Below, piece after piece: positions 1 through 6,496 of a stretch of DNA of 12,433 bases. The translations under genes and the position numbers were made by a program. This stretch comes from an uncultured Lachnospiraceae bacterium (GTDB taxonomy: Bacteria > Bacillota > Clostridia > Lachnospirales > Lachnospiraceae). The stretch covers positions 1 through 12,433 of the forward strand of contig CAKRNI010000065.1 in assembly GCA_934370915.1 (NCBI GenBank). Reading direction: 5' to 3'. Positions within the stretch are counted from its first letter, which is position 1, and the number at the start of each line of letters is the position of its first letter. A model generated the notes under the pieces. That model ran no database searches. It was not told where the DNA came from and saw only the letters and a program-made list of their open reading frames with translations.

Positions 1-47
1 CCCTTAAACAGTGCGTCCACGGTAGATGGAAACTGATTTTCTGCCAT
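1..47 (-). CDS. gerW: GerW/YtfJ-family sporulation protein, N-terminal fragment (cut by window edge)
   Basis: Only the first 16 residues are present (MAENQFPSTVDALFKG); the rest lies beyond the window start. The start is supported by a strong AGGAGG Shine-Dalgarno about 7 bases upstream of the ATG. In Bacillus subtilis, ytfJ (gerW) follows ytfI, a DUF2953 gene, and the same order occurs here because the gene just upstream encodes a DUF2953 protein. Family knowledge: GerW/YtfJ is a forespore protein needed for normal spore germination. The assignment rests on synteny plus the general form of the N-terminus, since 16 residues are too few for a domain call. The 104 bp gap to the upstream gene leaves room for its own promoter. 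Confidence 0.65.
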   Translation of the reverse strand, partial: MAENQFPSTVDALFK

Positions 48-151
48 ACCGATTCCTCCTAAATTTACATTTTCACAGCTGTCTTTTTCAAAGCAATTAT
101 CAGACCCAAAGCTTTTGAATTATGAAAGCTGCATTTCTGTACCTACGATAT

Positions 152-1327
152 TTATGCTTTCTTCGTTCCGGAGTCCCTTTTCCTTAAAAAGCGAAGAAGT
201 CTTCTGAAATCCTTACTGATAAATAGTCTTGCTGCCGTCCAAAGCGGATACCACAGAGCGATCCGGCCTTTGAGATGAAGTTCGCCGTCGAGAGCTGTTC
301 CGGTGAAATCCGGCTCCAGAGTCAGTGTTCTCGCGTATAAGCTATAAAACGGACTGACAGCCGCGAGAACCTGTCCGGTATCGTATGGATCGTCAAATCC
401 AAAGTGGATCCGGCCCTGAAGCTTCTTCGGGAGTACATAATGAACAAGTTTTTTTGTTCGTTTCCAGACAAGATGAAACGCTTTCCGGTTCTGCTCGTCG
501 TGCCAGAACATCGAAATGCTGTTCCAGGTCTTTTCCAGAGAAATCTTCTTTTTTGATATTCCATCAGCCAGCTTCTGGAGCTTTCCGGGCAGCTCCCGGA
601 GCCGAGCCAACAGTGCCCGCAGTTTATTTATAAGCTGAATCAGTTTTTCTTTAATTTTTACGCTGAAACGAGGCTTAGATTTTTTCGAACTTTCCTCATT
701 TCCAACCGTTTCTTTGGGGGTGGTATCCGAAGAGCTTTCTAAAGTGTCTGCTGGCGGGACGCTTTGGAAAGAATTTTTCTGGGATTCACTTGATTCCGAA
801 CTAAGCTCCGTTGCGTGTACAACAAATTCTTCATCTTCTGATTCCGCTTCCACCTGGACGGTTGTCTTCTTATTCTCTGCAGTTTTTTTCTCTTCGGCTT
901 TCGGCGCTTCCACAACTGTTTCCAGAGATATTTCCTGTCTTTCAGGTTCACTTAAAACAGGTGCCTCTGTGCTTTTGTCCTCAGATCTATCTTCTGACAA
1001 CACCTGCACCTTTTCAGCTTCTGTGAAAATCGTCTCCGGCTCCGATTCCGAATCATCCTCCGCCGGCCACAGCCTCATATCGAACAGCTTAAACCACAGC
1101 ACCCGCCCGGAAACATCCGCGTGTTCGTGATAACTCACCCGGATCCGCACGAGATGTAAAAGCCAGCTCACCGCTGCCTCCCCGTCCGGTTTTCCGTCGA
1201 AGGAGATATCCGCCCGGTACCGGACCGGAACGAACAGGATCAGCAATACCGCAGTAAGCAGTAAGCCAAGAATTACTAACAGGATGACCCCGATGATTTT
1301 CAGGATCATCAGCAAAATATGGATCAC
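152..1327 (-). CDS. ytfI: DUF2953 membrane-anchored protein (YtfI-like)
   Basis: 391-residue protein of unknown biochemical function. It begins with a strongly hydrophobic segment (about residues 3-33), probably one membrane anchor, followed by a short beta-rich stretch. Residues about 90-217 are a low-complexity linker rich in Glu, Ser, Lys and Thr. A basic amphipathic helical stretch follows (about 220-260). The conserved DUF2953 part is at the C-terminus (about 300-365), with HFGFDDPYDTGQ and a later LKGRI motif. Start choice: an in-frame GTG lies nine bases further upstream, but it abuts the AAAGGGG Shine-Dalgarno. The GTG used here has 8-base spacing and overlaps the upstream stop as GTGA, the usual sign of translational coupling. 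The neighbour pair DUF2953-gerW matches ytfI-ytfJ of Bacillus, which suggests a sporulation-linked role. The linker is unusually long and is probably disordered. Confidence 0.8.
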   Translation of the reverse strand: MIHILLMILKIIGVILLVILGLLLTAVLLILFVPVRYRADISFDGKPDGEAAVSWLLHLVRIRVSYHEHADVSGRVLWFKLFDMRLWPAEDDSESEPETIFTEAEKVQVLSEDRSEDKSTEAPVLSEPERQEISLETVVEAPKAEEKKTAENKKTTVQVEAESEDEEFVVHATELSSESSESQKNSFQSVPPADTLESSSDTTPKETVGNEESSKKSKPRFSVKIKEKLIQLINKLRALLARLRELPGKLQKLADGISKKKISLEKTWNSISMFWHDEQNRKAFHLVWKRTKKLVHYVLPKKLQGRIHFGFDDPYDTGQVLAAVSPFYSLYARTLTLEPDFTGTALDGELHLKGRIALWYPLWTAARLFISKDFRRLLRFLRKRDSGTKKA

Positions 1328-1644
1328 TCGCAGCACCCCTTTCCGAAAAGAAAGGAGTTCACGTCATATCCGCCGGTCTTTTTATAAACCTCGCAGATGA
1401 TCCGCCCCGCCAGCATCGACGCGTCCTCAAAATCAGCAGCGATCCCAATGATCAGAAGATCCTGTTTTTCATAATAGGGAAGCTTCAGTGTCAGCGCCGG
1501 ATAGATGTCCAGAAGATTTCTCTCTCCCGCCGCCGGAGTCAGGACATAAAACCCCATAGGCTTTCCATTCCGGACCGCCTGAATTGTTTCATATCTGTGC
1601 TTTTTTGCTTTTTCCCCGACATACAGCTTTTCATACCAGCGCAT
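1324..1644 (-). CDS. Conserved hypothetical protein, 106 aa
   Basis: I do not recognise a named domain. The protein is soluble-looking, with no signal peptide or membrane segment. It starts MRWYEKLYVGEKAKKHRYE, has a central stretch containing NLLDIYP and LLIIGIAADFEDA, then a stretch ending GGYDVNSFLFGKGCCE with a C-terminal Cys pair. A good AGGTGA Shine-Dalgarno sits 5 bases before the ATG. Its TGA stop overlaps the GTG start of the DUF2953 gene by four bases, so the two are probably co-translated and may be functionally linked. The upstream cinA-like gene ends 67 bp away, so it probably belongs to the rimO-pgsA-cinA run. Alternating hydrophobic and charged segments look like a real folded alpha/beta protein. 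The coupling and Shine-Dalgarno make it a real gene, but its function is unknown. Confidence 0.8.
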   Translation of the reverse strand: MRWYEKLYVGEKAKKHRYETIQAVRNGKPMGFYVLTPAAGERNLLDIYPALTLKLPYYEKQDLLIIGIAADFEDASMLAGRIICEVYKKTGGYDVNSFLFGKGCCE

Positions 1645-1711
1645 GTTTCACCTGCTTATCCCTTATATTTGCGGACATTTTTCCATTCTCAGGTTTCTGC
1701 CCAGATCAGAT

Positions 1712-2449
1712 CTACTGCTTTGATCTGATAATCATTCTTCTCAAAAGATCCAGCGCCGTAACCGCGGCATGTTCCCGGATCTCCTGTCTTGTACCGTGGA
1801 AATGGCATTCTTCCACGATCACATCGTCCTTCATGCAGCAGGAAACGTATACAAGTCCCACCGGCTTCTCCTCTGTTCCGCCATCCGGTCCGGCAAGCCC
1901 CGTAACTGCCACGCAGGCATCTGAGTCTGCCGCAAGAACTCCGCCGAGGGCCATCTCTCTTGCGGTCTGCTCGCTGACTGCGCCGTATTTCTTTAAGGTC
2001 ATCTTGCTGACATCAAGGATCTTTCTCTTTGATTTGTTCGAATACGTGATATAGCCCTGCTCAAATACGTCAGAGGCTCCCGCCACATTGATGATCTTTG
2101 CAGCCACCATTCCGCCTGTACAGGATTCTGCGGTAGTCACAGTGAGTCCGTACTTAGTGAGAAGACGTACAACCGTCTCCTCCATCGTCTCATTCTCTTT
2201 TGTAGAATAATACATATCACCGAGCGCTTTTTTGATCTCTTTCGCCACCGGCTTTAAGATCGTTTTTGCCGACTCCTCATCTTCCGCTTCTGTCTCCGCG
2301 AGAACATGGACATCTTTTCCGCGGCGTCTCGTATAGATCACGACTGCGCCTCCGCGCTTTAAGAGTTCCTGAAGCTTCTCTTTTACTTCCGTCTCACTTT
2401 TTCCGTAAATTTTAAATATCTGGGCATAACCCTGTTCTGTTCGAATCAT
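1712..2449 (-). CDS. cinA: CinA-like protein lacking the N-terminal domain (KH-like + PncC amidohydrolase)
   Basis: 245 residues. Residues about 1-85 match the CinA KH-like middle domain (TEQGYAQIFKIYGKSETEV, then an alanine and glutamate rich helix ending LGDMYYST). Residues about 88-240 are the CinA C-terminal domain, family PncC, which deamidates nicotinamide mononucleotide to nicotinate mononucleotide in pyridine nucleotide salvage. Hallmarks are TAESCTGG (Ser109 in the motif), ITYSNKSK, GAVSEQTA and AVTGLAGPDGG. Full-length CinA is about 410 residues and has a MoaB/MocF-like N-terminal domain (COG1058, ADP-ribose pyrophosphatase activity in some members). That domain is absent here and there is no room for it, because the start overlaps the pgsA stop as TGATG. 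A GTG one codon earlier is also possible; the GGAAGG Shine-Dalgarno suits either. In Bacillus, pgsA-cinA is followed by recA, but here the unknown 106-residue gene follows. Confidence 0.88.
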   Translation of the reverse strand: MIRTEQGYAQIFKIYGKSETEVKEKLQELLKRGGAVVIYTRRRGKDVHVLAETEAEDEESAKTILKPVAKEIKKALGDMYYSTKENETMEETVVRLLTKYGLTVTTAESCTGGMVAAKIINVAGASDVFEQGYITYSNKSKRKILDVSKMTLKKYGAVSEQTAREMALGGVLAADSDACVAVTGLAGPDGGTEEKPVGLVYVSCCMKDDVIVEECHFHGTRQEIREHAAVTALDLLRRMIIRSKQ

Positions 2450-2991
2450 CACATTTTTCCTTCCGTAAGAACGCCGGCGTTCTTCACAATGTAATCAACA
2501 AGTGAAATAACTGTCAGCGCAAGAGCGATCCAGACAATGATCGTCGTCAATGTGGACAATGCCGGAATGTTAAAGATCAGAAGAACCACACCGATCATCT
2601 GGAATGTGGTCTTAAATTTTCCCCAGTAGCTCGCCGCGATGACAACACCGTTGTCGGATGCCACCAGACGGAAACCGCTGATAATGAACTCACGGCTGAT
2701 AATGATGATGACCATCCAGGCCGGAAGCTCACGAAGCTCGATCATACAGATCAGTGCGGAGCAGACCAGCAGTTTATCCGCCAACGGATCCATAAATTTT
2801 CCAAAATTTGTTACCAGATTATACTTTCTCGCAATCTTTCCGTCCAGCATATCGGTCAGGCTCGCGATGATAAAGAGCGCCGCTGCCACATAACGCATAT
2901 TCTGGTTTGCGCCGCCGTCATAAAGAAGAGCGGCTACAAAAAACGGGATCATGATCACTCGTAATATTGTCAGTTTATTCGGTAAATTCAT
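2449..2991 (-). CDS. pgsA: CDP-diacylglycerol--glycerol-3-phosphate 3-phosphatidyltransferase
   Basis: 180-residue integral membrane enzyme that joins CDP-diacylglycerol to glycerol-3-phosphate, giving phosphatidylglycerophosphate, the first committed step to phosphatidylglycerol and cardiolipin. The CDP-alcohol phosphotransferase signature is complete: D47-x2-D50-G51-x2-A54-R55-x8-G64-x3-D68-x3-D72. It starts MNLPNKLTILRV, typical of PgsA. Hydrophobic stretches near residues 10-25, 33-46, 74-86, 90-108 and 130-170 fit a multi-helix membrane protein. The length is normal for the family. A GGGGAGG Shine-Dalgarno precedes the ATG and lies inside the end of rimO, whose reading frame overlaps this gene by 17 bases. 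The downstream cinA-like gene starts on its stop codon. The pgsA-cinA order is standard in Firmicutes. Confidence 0.95.
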   Translation of the reverse strand: MNLPNKLTILRVIMIPFFVAALLYDGGANQNMRYVAAALFIIASLTDMLDGKIARKYNLVTNFGKFMDPLADKLLVCSALICMIELRELPAWMVIIIISREFIISGFRLVASDNGVVIAASYWGKFKTTFQMIGVVLLIFNIPALSTLTTIIVWIALALTVISLVDYIVKNAGVLTEGKM

Positions 2992-4312
2992 CCTCTGCCT
3001 CCCCTATCAGATCGTATTCGGACGCGCCTGTGACGCGTACCTTAAGGAAATCTCCGGACATCAGGGAAAGTCCGGTGTTTACAAAGATAAGGCCATCTAC
3101 ATTTGGACTGTCCATATAGGTACGTCCAACGTAGGCGTTTTCATCAGCAACCTTGCCCTCAATCATCACTTCCAGAGTACGTCCCTTCATTGCCTCGGAT
3201 TTCTCGAAAGCGATCTCCTGCTGGAGTTCCATGATCTCATCGCGGCGGTCCTGCTTTACCTCCTCCGGAACCTGATCTTCAAAGCTGAATGCAGGAGTAT
3301 CTTCCTCCGGGGAGTATGCAAATACGCCGAGACGGTCAAATTCCATATCGTCGACAAACTGCATCAGGATCTCATGGTCCTCCTCAGTCTCACCCGGGAA
3401 ACCGGAGATCAGGGTGGTGCGGAGCGCAATGTCCGGGATCTCTTTTCTGAGTTTTGCGATCAGCCCGCGGATCTCTTTATTGTTGGTTCTTCTTCCCATC
3501 CGCTTTAACACCGCATCGCTTGCGTGCTGGATCGGGATGTCCAGATAATTACAGACTTTTTCTTCAGTTTTGATCGTCTCGATCAGCTCATCGGTGATCT
3601 CCTCCGGGTAGCAGTACTGGAGGCGGATCCACTGGATACCGGACACAGCTGCCAGACGTCTTAAGAGCTCCGGAAGTTTTTTCTCACCGTAAAGATCTTT
3701 TCCGTAAAGTGTAGTCTCCTGCGCAACAAGGATCAGCTCTTTCACACCTTTTTCTGCAAGCTCTTCCGCCTCTTTTACAAGCTGTTCCATCGGAACACTG
3801 CGGTATTTTCCCCGGAGATACGGGATAATACAGTAGGTGCAGCGCTTGTCGCAGCCCTCGGCGATCTTTAAGAACGCGTAGTGTCCGCCTGTTGTCACAA
3901 GGCGCTCGGTGGTCGCGCTCACCGGGGCATCGATGCTCTCAAACACTTCCGGCGTCTCACCGTCCATAACCTCCCTGATCGCCGCTCCTACAGCCTCATA
4001 GGATGTCGTTCCGAGGATTGCGTCTACCTCCGGGATCTCGTCGATGATCTCCTGCTTGTAACGCTGCGCAAGACAACCGGTGACGATCAGTGCCTTTAAA
4101 CGACCGTTTTTCTTTAATTCCGCCATCTGAAGGATCGTGTTGATGCTCTCCTCTTTTGCGTCTCCGATAAAGCAGCAGGTGTTTACAACAACGATATCTG
4201 CCTCGTTCTCATCATCGACAAAGGAGTATCCCTCTTTTCCGAGGATTCCCAGCATTTTTTCCGTATCCACAAGGTTTTTATCACAGCCCAGTGATATGAA
4301 AAGTAAATTCAT
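2975..4312 (-). CDS. rimO: Ribosomal protein uS12 methylthiotransferase RimO
   Basis: 445-residue radical SAM enzyme that adds a methylthio group to an aspartate of ribosomal protein uS12. Three domains are visible. The N-terminal MTTase domain (about 1-120) has cluster cysteines C10 (SLGC), C46 (VNTCCF) and C80 (TGC). The radical SAM domain (about 140-370) has the C154-x3-C158-x2-C161 motif in EGCDKRCTYCIIPYLRGKY. A C-terminal TRAM domain (about 375-437) completes the protein. The opening MNLLFISLGCDKNLVDTE and the short TRAM region favour RimO over the tRNA enzyme MiaB. Length is normal. A possible Shine-Dalgarno (AAAGGA) lies about 12 bases before the ATG, rather far. A terminator lies upstream after rpoZ, so rimO probably begins a new transcription unit with pgsA and cinA, although I could not find a convincing promoter in the 4313-4384 interval. 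Confidence 0.95.
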   Translation of the reverse strand: MNLLFISLGCDKNLVDTEKMLGILGKEGYSFVDDENEADIVVVNTCCFIGDAKEESINTILQMAELKKNGRLKALIVTGCLAQRYKQEIIDEIPEVDAILGTTSYEAVGAAIREVMDGETPEVFESIDAPVSATTERLVTTGGHYAFLKIAEGCDKRCTYCIIPYLRGKYRSVPMEQLVKEAEELAEKGVKELILVAQETTLYGKDLYGEKKLPELLRRLAAVSGIQWIRLQYCYPEEITDELIETIKTEEKVCNYLDIPIQHASDAVLKRMGRRTNNKEIRGLIAKLRKEIPDIALRTTLISGFPGETEEDHEILMQFVDDMEFDRLGVFAYSPEEDTPAFSFEDQVPEEVKQDRRDEIMELQQEIAFEKSEAMKGRTLEVMIEGKVADENAYVGRTYMDSPNVDGLIFVNTGLSLMSGDFLKVRVTGASEYDLIGEAEDEFTE

Positions 4313-4348
4313 TCTGTTCGTATTTCCTTTCTGTGCGTAACTGCCGCC

Positions 4349-4364
4349 AGAACAGACCGGTTCT
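4349..4364. promoter_or_regulatory. Inverted repeat AGAAC-N6-GTTCT upstream of rimO
   Basis: The stretch reads AGAACAGACCGGTTCT, two perfect 5-base half-sites around a 6-base spacer. It lies between the rpoZ terminator and rimO, where an operator would sit. The half-sites resemble the Gram-positive LexA box (GAAC-N4-GTTC), but the spacer is two bases too long. No promoter elements could be placed around it, so its function is a guess. Confidence 0.25.
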
Positions 4365-4384
4365 TAAAACTCCAGCCGCCAGCG

Positions 4385-4425
4385 AAAAAAAGAGGAAACT
4401 TAAGCCCGATTCAGCCGTTTTCCTC
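4385..4425 (-). terminator. Rho-independent terminator after rpoZ
   Basis: Read on the minus strand, GAGGAAAAC and GTTTCCTC pair (one bulged A) around a loop of about 17 bases and are followed directly by seven T residues. It lies 62 bases past the rpoZ stop and separates the yicC-gmk-rpoZ unit from rimO. Confidence 0.75.
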
Positions 4426-4441
4426 CTTTTCTTTCATATTT

Positions 4442-4478
4442 CCTTCCGCGGCCGGACTGAAACCCGGACCACGGAAGG
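4442..4478 (-). other. Stable imperfect hairpin just after the rpoZ stop
   Basis: CCTTCCG (4442-4448) and CGGAAGG (4472-4478) form a perfect 7 bp base. On the minus-strand RNA the stem extends by about five more pairs, including two G-U wobbles. No T tract follows, so it is not itself a terminator. It sits between the rpoZ stop and the terminator and could protect the mRNA 3' end. Confidence 0.5.
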
Positions 4479-4486
4479 GAACCTGT

Positions 4487-4804
4487 TTATTCCTCAGCGT
4501 ACTCTTCTTCTTTTTTAATCTCTTCCGGAGTTCTGTCTTTTACTTCGAAATCTGTCTCGATCTCCGGCTCCTCATCCTCTGTGAGGATCTTTACTTTCTG
4601 CTCATAAAGCTCCTGAACAGCTGTGGAAAGCGGTTTCTTTCCCGCAGCGCCTGCTACCAGCGGCTCATCTCCCGCAATGATCTGTCTTGCACGCTTGGAT
4701 GCTGCAATAACGATGGAATAACGGCTCTGAACGACCGGCTGCTCGCCCGGTTCAACGTCGCTGTTTACGGCTTCGATTAAGTCTGTATAAGACGGATGTA
4801 ACAT
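4487..4804 (-). CDS. rpoZ: DNA-directed RNA polymerase omega subunit
   Basis: 105 residues. Residues 1-70 match bacterial omega, the small RNA polymerase subunit that folds against the beta-prime C-terminus: MLHPSYTDLIEAVN, then SRYSIVIAASKRARQI (28-42) and GKKPLSTAVQELYEQKV (55-71). A tail of about 33 residues follows that is very acidic (EDEEPEIETDFEVKD, then Glu/Lys rich and ending EEEYAEE). Bacillus omega is about 67 residues, so the tail is an extension. An AAAGGGG Shine-Dalgarno is placed 8 bases before the ATG. The gene lies 91 bp after gmk, the usual Firmicutes order, and is closed by a terminator. Hairpins in the gmk-rpoZ gap may influence relative expression. Confidence 0.92.
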   Translation of the reverse strand: MLHPSYTDLIEAVNSDVEPGEQPVVQSRYSIVIAASKRARQIIAGDEPLVAGAAGKKPLSTAVQELYEQKVKILTEDEEPEIETDFEVKDRTPEEIKKEEEYAEE

Positions 4805-4841
4805 ATAAAATGCCCCTTTCAGATCACTTAAAATTAGTTTT

Positions 4842-4890
4842 CTTCATTATCTGAAGTATCCGGTTCTGCTCATGGCATTTTTCCGGATAC
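4842..4890 (-). other. Tandem hairpins in the gmk-rpoZ intergenic region
   Basis: Two adjacent inverted repeats occur here. GTATCCGG (4856-4863) pairs perfectly with CCGGATAC (4883-4890), and CTTCA (4842-4846) pairs with TGAAG (4852-4856) around five bases. In minus-strand RNA they form back-to-back stems between the gmk stop and the rpoZ Shine-Dalgarno. No T run follows, so termination is unlikely. An mRNA processing or stability element is a reasonable guess. Confidence 0.5.
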
Positions 4891-4895
4891 ATTCT

Positions 4896-5522
4896 TTATT
4901 TTGTCATGTCGCACAGTTCCTGCTTCATTCTCGCCACCAGATCTGCATTGGCAGACTCCTTAAAGTGGCTGGACCGGATCAGACCATGAAGGTCTTCCAC
5001 ACAGGTATCAACATCGTCATTGACAACGATGTAGTCGTAGAGATCCATTCCATCGGATTCCTCCGCAGCACGGCGGAGACGTTTCTCGATCACTTCCGCA
5101 CTTTCCGTTCCGCGTCCGATCAGACGTTTTTTTAAGTCTTCCGCAGTCGGAGGAACGATAAACACGAGAAGGGCGTCCGGGAACTTCTTTTTGATATTCA
5201 ACGCACCCTGAATCTCGATCTCAAGGATCACGTCTTTTCCCGCAGCCATTTTATCTTCCACATATTTTCTGGGTGTTCCATAGTAATGGTCCACGTAGCG
5301 CGCATGCTCGATCAGCTCGTCGTTTCTGATCATATCCTCAAACTGGGATTCTGTGAGGAAGAAATACTCTCTTCCGTTTTCCTCACCCGGTCTCGGGTTT
5401 CTTGTTGTGGCCGATACAGAAAGCGCGTAATTATCATATTTTTCTAAAAGCGCCTTCATCACGGTTCCTTTTCCGGCTCCTGAGAACCCGGAAACTACAA
5501 CGAGGACTCCTTTTGTCTGCAT
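4896..5522 (-). CDS. gmk: Guanylate kinase
   Basis: 208-residue cytoplasmic enzyme that phosphorylates GMP to GDP with ATP. It has the P-loop SGFSGAGKGT (residues 11-20; Lys18 binds phosphate), the GMP-binding signature region SATTRNPRPGEENGREYFFL (37-56), HARYVDHYYGTPR, the EIEIQGALNIKKKFPDA segment, and the C-terminal lid and helix ending MKQELCDMTK. The length is normal. The frame stays open eight codons further upstream to a TTG, but that has no Shine-Dalgarno. The ATG chosen here has AGGGGG about 8 bases upstream, and MQTKGVLVVVSGFSGAGKG is the expected N-terminus. It begins 16 bp after the yicC stop. In many Firmicutes remA (DUF370) sits between yicC and gmk; here there is no space for it. 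Confidence 0.96.
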   Translation of the reverse strand: MQTKGVLVVVSGFSGAGKGTVMKALLEKYDNYALSVSATTRNPRPGEENGREYFFLTESQFEDMIRNDELIEHARYVDHYYGTPRKYVEDKMAAGKDVILEIEIQGALNIKKKFPDALLVFIVPPTAEDLKKRLIGRGTESAEVIEKRLRRAAEESDGMDLYDYIVVNDDVDTCVEDLHGLIRSSHFKESANADLVARMKQELCDMTK

Positions 5523-5538
5523 TACAAATGCCCCCTGA

Positions 5539-6417
5539 TCATTCAATATTCTGGATCTGCTCTCTTACCTTCTCGACCTCGGTCTTTAAGAGGATCGCGC
5601 GGTCAGAGATCTCAAGATCCGTGGATTTCGAGAGGATCGTATTTGCCTCCCGGTTCATCTCCTGAGCGATAAAGTCGAGCTTTCTTCCGACACTGCCACC
5701 AGCCAAAAGTTCTTTCTTCATTCCCTCGATATGGCTTCTCAAGCGGACGGTCTCCTCGTCCACACAGATCTTATCGGCAAAGATCGTAACCTCCGTCGCG
5801 ATCCTGGAATCGTCCACAGAGGCGGAAGCGAGAAGTTCTTTTACCTTGTCCTCTAACTTCTGGCGGTACTCCGCGATCACCTTCGGGGAACGCTCCTCGA
5901 TAAAATCGACCAACGTCAGCATGTGGTCAAGCTTTCCGATCAGGTCATTCTTTAAATTCTCTCCCTCACGGATTCTGGACTCCACAAAACCCTCACAGGC
6001 CTTAAGTAAAGCGTCCTTTAAGAGCTCCCACATATGCTCTTCGTCCTCCGGAACTTCCTCCATCGTGAGGACCTCCGGGCACCTTGCCAGCATGGACACC
6101 TTTACATCGTTGTCGATGCCGAAATCATCGGACATCTTTTTAAAGCTGTCCATATATTCCTGCGCAAGGGATTTGTTATATTTGAGGAATACCTTCGCAT
6201 CGGTATAGTCCTCGTAGGTTACAAATATATCTACTTTTCCCCTCTGGATATGATCCTTTAAGAGGGTACGCATGGATGCCTCGAAGTAATTGAATTTCTT
6301 CGGCATCTTAATTCCCAGATCCAGATACCGGTGGTTAACCGCCTTTATCTCTACTGAAATCTTACACTCGTCCGTCACCATCTCGTGGCGGCCGAATCCG
6401 GTCATGCTCTTAATCAT
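5539..6417 (-). CDS. yicC: YicC/YloC family endoribonuclease
   Basis: 292 residues, starting with the family hallmark MIKSMTGFGRHE. The N-terminal YicC domain is followed by a helical middle and the DUF1732 C-terminal domain, whose signature VGRKLDFIAQEMNREANTI begins at residue 243. Family knowledge: YicC/YloC proteins have been described as stress-associated endoribonucleases; the exact targets in this organism are unknown. An upstream in-frame extension of 15 codons exists, but the ATG chosen has a GAGG Shine-Dalgarno 8 bases away and gives the canonical N-terminus, and the sigma-A promoter start site falls within the longer version. It is first in the yicC-gmk-rpoZ unit. Confidence 0.95.
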   Translation of the reverse strand: MIKSMTGFGRHEMVTDECKISVEIKAVNHRYLDLGIKMPKKFNYFEASMRTLLKDHIQRGKVDIFVTYEDYTDAKVFLKYNKSLAQEYMDSFKKMSDDFGIDNDVKVSMLARCPEVLTMEEVPEDEEHMWELLKDALLKACEGFVESRIREGENLKNDLIGKLDHMLTLVDFIEERSPKVIAEYRQKLEDKVKELLASASVDDSRIATEVTIFADKICVDEETVRLRSHIEGMKKELLAGGSVGRKLDFIAQEMNREANTILSKSTDLEISDRAILLKTEVEKVREQIQNIE

Positions 6418-6450
6418 CAGACATGCCTCGCTTTCCCATAGATAACTTTT

Positions 6451-6479
6451 ATTATACGGCAAATAAAAAATACAGTCAA
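6451..6479 (-). promoter_or_regulatory. Sigma-A promoter for yicC-gmk-rpoZ
   Basis: On the minus strand TTGACT (-35, 6474-6479) is followed by a 17-base spacer and a perfect TATAAT (-10, 6451-6456). The predicted start is near 6444, giving a leader of roughly 27 bases before the yicC ATG. This is the best promoter match in the window. Confidence 0.88.
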
Positions 6480-6496
6480 CCAGATTCTGTAAATCA

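Noticed and set aside
714..1130. 138-codon Ser-rich open frame on the plus strand
   Set aside because: It is the antisense reading of the Glu/Ser-rich linker of the DUF2953 gene; low complexity keeps the frame open.
1702..1727. Inverted repeat CAGATCA...TGATCTG over the cinA stop
   Set aside because: Seven-base stem with no T tract on the minus strand; not a convincing terminator, and the operon seems to continue.
2951..3508. 185-codon open frame on the plus strand
   Set aside because: Antisense to rimO and pgsA, which have full family motifs; its translation shows no recognisable domain and no good Shine-Dalgarno.
4349..4364. LexA (SOS) box upstream of rimO
   Set aside because: Half-sites GAAC and GTTC are present, but the spacer is 6 bases rather than the 4 of the Gram-positive LexA box; kept only as an unexplained dyad.
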